6,619 bases of DNA, taken from Flavobacterium psychrophilum. Its GTDB lineage: Bacteria > Bacteroidota > Bacteroidia > Flavobacteriales > Flavobacteriaceae. A program made the position numbers and the translations under genes. The stretch is from contig CAMCTL010000178.1 of the NCBI GenBank assembly GCA_945878515.1, forward strand, positions 1 through 6,619, given 5' to 3'. Positions within the stretch are counted from its first letter, which is position 1; each line of letters starts with the position of its first letter. Shown piece by piece: positions 3,688 through 6,619 of the stretch. The notes under the pieces are model-generated. The model was not told the DNA's origin. It was given only the letters and a program-made list of their open reading frames with translations, and searched no databases.

Positions 3688-6619
3688 ATGTTTAAGTATC
3701 TTTTAGTGTTATTATTAATCTTACAAACGGATTTCTCCTTTGGGCAGATAGTAATGATTCAGACCCAAAGCGATGCTAAAATAGGCATTGACAGAAAAGC
3801 TTGGAATGGTTTAGGTAATACCGCTTCAAATAGCGACGGTTATGCCCATGATTTCACATTACCAGCAAGGACAAATGCCTGTCAAAAAATTACAGGCATA
3901 AAGGTAGAGATTAGTCTTCTTAGTTACTCAAATAACAATGTTTGTCCCCATTTTACAACCTATTACAATTTGTTTTATGGTTGTACTACATACGCTGGCG
4001 GAGCTACCTGTTTGCCAGCGACTAATTTGATTGCAGAACCTAATTACGCACCCAATACAAGTCCTCCGCCATTTAATTTCGGAAATCCATTAAACAGCCC
4101 TCGCAATTCAAGTATTATTCCAGATTTTGGAGATAATTTTAGTATAGACATAATACCTGTCACTACACCTGGTTGCAATCCTGTGATTAAAGGTTATTTA
4201 AATTATCAATATACCATAAAAGTCACAGTTACGGTTACGGACATAACACCTATTAAACCAACAAAAGTAAATTGTTGGGACAACTATGTTTTGAATCCTA
4301 TTACTTGTATTTGGAATAATACAGGAAGCCAACCTATCAAACCACCAAAAGTGAACTGCTGGGATAATTATGTATTCAACACCACAACCTGTGTTTGGGA
4401 TAATATAGGAACACAACCCGCTCAGCCCACAAAAGTGAACTGCTGGGATAATTATGTGTTCAATACGACAACCTGCCTTTGGAATAATATAGGAAACCAA
4501 CCTATCAAACCAACAAAAGTGAACTGCTGGGATAATTATGTGTTCAACACCACAACCTGTGTTTGGGATAATACTGGAAGCCAACCTTTCAAACCACCAA
4601 AAGTGAACTGTTGGGATAATTATGTATTCAACACAACAACCTGTCTTTGGGATAATACTGGAAGCCAACCTGTCAAACCAACAAAAGTGAACTGCTGGGA
4701 TAATTATGTATTCAACACAACAACCTGCCTTTGGGATAATACTGGAAGCCAAGCTATCAAACCAGCAAAAGTGAACTGCTGGGATAATTATGTATTCAAC
4801 ACAACATCCTGCGTTTGGGATAATACCGGAAGCCAACCTGTTAAACCAACAAAAGTGAACTGCTGGGATAATTATGTATTCAACGCAGTAACCTGTGTAT
4901 GGGATAATACTGGAAGCCAAGCTATCAAACCACCAAAAGTGAACTGCTGGGATAATTATGTATTCAACACAACAACCTGCATTTGGGAAAACACTGGAAA
5001 GCAAGCTACCCAACCAACAAAAGTGAACTGCTGGGATAATTATGTATTCAACACAGCAACCTGCTTTTGGGATAACACAGGTAACCAACCAATCGAACCA
5101 ACTAAAGTGAACTGCTGGGATAATTTTGTATTCAACACAGCAACCTGTCTTTGGGATAACATAGGAACACAACCCGCTCAGCCCACAAAAGTGAACTGCT
5201 GGGATAATTTTGTATTCAACACCACAACCTGCGTTTGGAATAATACTGGAAGTCAAGCTATCAAACCACCAAAAGTGAACTGTTGGGATAATTATGCGTT
5301 CAACACCACAACCTGCTTTTGGGATAACACAGGTAACCAACCTATCGAACCAACTAAAGTGACCTGTTGGGATAATTTTGTATTCAATACGACAACCTGC
5401 CTTTGGGATAATACAGGAAGCCAACCTGCCAAACCACCAAAAGTGAACTGCTGGGATAATTTTTTATTCAATACGACAACTTGCATTTGGAATAATACAG
5501 GAAGCCAACCTGTCAAACCAGCAAAAGTGAACTGCTGGGATAATTATGTATTCAACACCACAACCTGCTTTTGGGATAACACAGGTAACCAACCTATCGA
5601 ACCAACTAAAGTGAACTGCTGGGATAATTTTGTATTCAACACAACAACCTGCATTTGGAATAATACAGGTAACCAACCTATTAAACCAACAAAAGTGAAC
5701 TGCTGGGATAATTATGTGTTTAACACCACAACCTGCGTTTGGGATTATAACGGAACAAAACCAACTCAACCAACGACTAAATGTTATGAAACATCCATGT
5801 TTAACATTGGAACTTGTTCTTGGGATATTTCTGGAAACCAACCTGTAAAGCCTAGTTTGCAATGTTGGGAATCAGCAACTTTTAATGATGCAACATGTGC
5901 TTGGGATGTTTTAGGAAGTCAACCAACTAGGCCAGCAAAAGTGAACTGCTGGGATAACTGGGTTTTTAATACGACCTCTTGTATATGGGATAACACCGGG
6001 ATCCAACCAGGGAATATCACTGTTGAGAATCTAGAATTATGTGAAGACTCAAAATTAACTTTAGAAGCGCAAACAAATTTACCTAGTCCAAGCTATTCTT
6101 GGAGCACTGGAGTAACTACAAAGGATATAACTATTGATAGTGCAGGAACTTTTACTGTTAGCATTACTGCTGGTATTTGTTCTTTTGAAACAAGAATTTT
6201 TAATGTAAAGCTTTTGGAAAAACCAAGAATTGAAAAAGTAATTTCGGATGGTAATGACATCATTGTGACCACTTCAAACACAAGAGATTTTATATATTCT
6301 TTAGATGAAAATATTTATCAATCTAGCAACGTATTTTCAAATGTTGATAGTGGGCTTTATACTATATCTGTAACACAACCAAATTGTAAAAGCTCAATAT
6401 CTTTAGAACATTGGCATTTGCACCTTCCAAAATTCTTTACACCTAACAATGATGGATTTAATGACCTTTGGGAAATAACTGAAATGAAAAATTTTCCTAA
6501 CTCAAGCGCTTCAATTTATGACCGATACGGGAAATTAATCATAAATCTAAACGCATCAAATTATCGTTGGGACGGGACGTTCAATAACAATCCTTTGCCG
6601 GCAGATGATTATTGGTATC
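3688..6619 (+). CDS. Large repeat-rich secreted surface protein with T9SS type B sorting domain (cut by window edge)
   Basis: The frame is open from ATG 3688 to the window end (977 codons seen; probably about 20 missing). Residues 1-20 are a signal peptide (MFKYLLVLLLIL, ending SFGQ). Residues 21-192 are an unassigned, probably beta-rich region with cysteines at 65, 86, 99, 108 and 163. Residues 193-774 hold 21 tandem repeats, each with two Cys and usually two Trp. Residues ~777-840 form an Ig/PKD-like module (LCEDSKLTLEAQ, YSWSTGVTTKDITI, AGTFTVSIT). Residues ~842-910 resemble a SprB-type repeat (FIYSLDENIYQSSNVFSNV, GLYTISVTQPNC). From residue 913 comes LPKFFTPNNDGFNDLW, the start of the gliding-motility-associated C-terminal domain. 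The protein should cross the inner membrane by Sec and the outer membrane by type IX secretion, to be attached or released at the surface. Adhesion is a reasonable guess but not shown. No enzymatic domain was recognised, and the gene stands alone in the visible window. Confidence 0.94.
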   Translation, partial: MFKYLLVLLLILQTDFSFGQIVMIQTQSDAKIGIDRKAWNGLGNTASNSDGYAHDFTLPARTNACQKITGIKVEISLLSYSNNNVCPHFTTYYNLFYGCTTYAGGATCLPATNLIAEPNYAPNTSPPPFNFGNPLNSPRNSSIIPDFGDNFSIDIIPVTTPGCNPVIKGYLNYQYTIKVTVTVTDITPIKPTKVNCWDNYVLNPITCIWNNTGSQPIKPPKVNCWDNYVFNTTTCVWDNIGTQPAQPTKVNCWDNYVFNTTTCLWNNIGNQPIKPTKVNCWDNYVFNTTTCVWDNTGSQPFKPPKVNCWDNYVFNTTTCLWDNTGSQPVKPTKVNCWDNYVFNTTTCLWDNTGSQAIKPAKVNCWDNYVFNTTSCVWDNTGSQPVKPTKVNCWDNYVFNAVTCVWDNTGSQAIKPPKVNCWDNYVFNTTTCIWENTGKQATQPTKVNCWDNYVFNTATCFWDNTGNQPIEPTKVNCWDNFVFNTATCLWDNIGTQPAQPTKVNCWDNFVFNTTTCVWNNTGSQAIKPPKVNCWDNYAFNTTTCFWDNTGNQPIEPTKVTCWDNFVFNTTTCLWDNTGSQPAKPPKVNCWDNFLFNTTTCIWNNTGSQPVKPAKVNCWDNYVFNTTTCFWDNTGNQPIEPTKVNCWDNFVFNTTTCIWNNTGNQPIKPTKVNCWDNYVFNTTTCVWDYNGTKPTQPTTKCYETSMFNIGTCSWDISGNQPVKPSLQCWESATFNDATCAWDVLGSQPTRPAKVNCWDNWVFNTTSCIWDNTGIQPGNITVENLELCEDSKLTLEAQTNLPSPSYSWSTGVTTKDITIDSAGTFTVSITAGICSFETRIFNVKLLEKPRIEKVISDGNDIIVTTSNTRDFIYSLDENIYQSSNVFSNVDSGLYTISVTQPNCKSSISLEHWHLHLPKFFTPNNDGFNDLWEITEMKNFPNSSASIYDRYGKLIINLNASNYRWDGTFNNNPLPADDYWY
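4264..6009 (+). repeat. In-frame tandem repeat array, 21 units of 84 or 81 bp
   Basis: Eighteen consecutive 84-bp units begin at 4264 and every 84 bases up to 5692; two 81-bp units begin at 5776 and 5857; a last partial unit begins at 5938. The unit is KVNCWDNYVFNTTTC followed by a variable residue (V, L, I or F), then W-D/N-N-T-G-S/N/T-Q-P and a Lys/Pro-rich linker ending K-P-T or similar. The first half is almost invariant in DNA (AAAGTGAACTGCTGGGATAA and on), while variation concentrates at unit residues 16-28. The first unit differs from the rest by several synonymous changes and an L-N-P-I substitution, as expected of an edge copy. Two cysteines per unit suggest a disulphide within or between units. 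There are no spacers, so this is protein-coding repetition. Confidence 0.97.
5776..5937 (+). repeat. Two divergent 27-residue repeat units within the array
   Basis: Unit 19 (5776-5856) has the core CYETSMFNIGTCSWDISGNQP, given here in outline: C-Y-E-T, F-N, T-C-S-W-D, G-N-Q-P. Unit 20 (5857-5937) has CWESATFNDATCAWDVLG then SQP. Both are one residue shorter than the others, lack the Lys-Val-Asn before the first Cys, and differ widely in DNA. They keep the framework C-(W/Y)-E..FN..TC.WD..G.QP. From memory this form is nearer to a repeat seen in many flavobacterial T9SS surface proteins than the eighteen upstream units are, so it may be the older version. Confidence 0.85.
6424..6619 (+). other. 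T9SS type B sorting domain (CHU_C / gliding-motility-associated C-terminal domain), partial
   Basis: Residues 913-977 of the surface protein show the diagnostic order: LPKFFTPNNDGFNDLWEI, then ASIYDRYGKLI, YRWDGTFNNNPLPADDYWY. The Phe-Phe-Thr-Pro-Asn-x-Asp-Gly-x-Asn-Asp start, the YDRYGK strand and the W-D-G-T..G/N..LP..DYW block are the family's hallmarks. It is the C-terminal signal recognised by the type IX secretion machinery for outer-membrane passage. The final strand, usually ending in a Lys/Arg-rich tail, lies beyond the window. Confidence 0.93.

Noticed and set aside
4198..5424. A 408-codon open frame on the minus strand with its own regular protein repeat
   Set aside because: It is the antisense of the 84-bp array. 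Because 84 is a multiple of three, one stop-free antisense frame in a unit stays open through all units. The plus frame has a signal peptide, recognisable domains and a sorting signal; the minus frame has none.
5292..5862. Further minus-strand open frames (5292-5516 and 5464-5862) across the repeats
   Set aside because: Same cause: antisense or shifted readings of the repeat units, with no independent start context or family resemblance.
4264..6009. CRISPR-like array
   Set aside because: Units abut with no unique spacers, the period is 84 bp, and all units are in frame within one coding sequence.
6093..6281. 62-codon minus-strand frame
   Set aside because: It is antisense to the Ig/PKD-like and SprB-like modules of the surface protein and has no supporting signal.

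Overview
The window looks like chromosomal DNA from a member of the Flavobacteriia, most likely Flavobacterium or a close relative. The DNA is AT-rich, ribosome-binding sites are weak and A/T-rich, a Bacteroidota-type -7 promoter box (TAnnTTTG) is visible, and the last gene ends in a type IX secretion (T9SS) type B sorting domain, which is confined to the Bacteroidota. This assignment rests on reading the sequence and on family knowledge; no database search was possible.

Layout. (1) Positions 1-1748, minus strand: the first two thirds of mutS (mismatch recognition), running off the left edge just before its ATPase domain. (2) 1749-1898: a divergent promoter region. (3) 1899-2375, plus: a small secreted DUF1573 protein, closed by a strong intrinsic terminator at 2396-2427. 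(4) 2446-2982, plus: a SpoU/TrmH-family RNA 2'-O-ribose methyltransferase. (5) 2983-3687: a 705-bp gap. Its left part holds a nested set of inverted repeats (2992-3188) resembling a REP- or MITE-like element; the rest is AT-rich with no gene seen. (6) 3688 to the right edge, plus: a large secreted surface protein of at least 977 residues. It has a signal peptide, an unassigned five-cysteine N-terminal region, 21 tandem Cys/Trp-rich repeats of 27-28 residues, an Ig/PKD-like module, a SprB-like module and an incomplete C-terminal T9SS sorting domain.

The first three genes are housekeeping or general envelope functions and show no obvious joint pathway; the mutS / DUF1573 / methyltransferase group looks like ordinary core chromosome. 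The surface-protein gene, lying beyond the palindromic element, is the accessory part and the most interesting. Its 84-bp repeats are nearly identical in DNA, show a higher-order period of three units (252 bp), and enclose two divergent 27-residue units. This points to recent expansion by recombination in an exported, probably surface-anchored protein. Because the repeat length is a multiple of three, the antisense strand carries long spurious open frames that should not be annotated.
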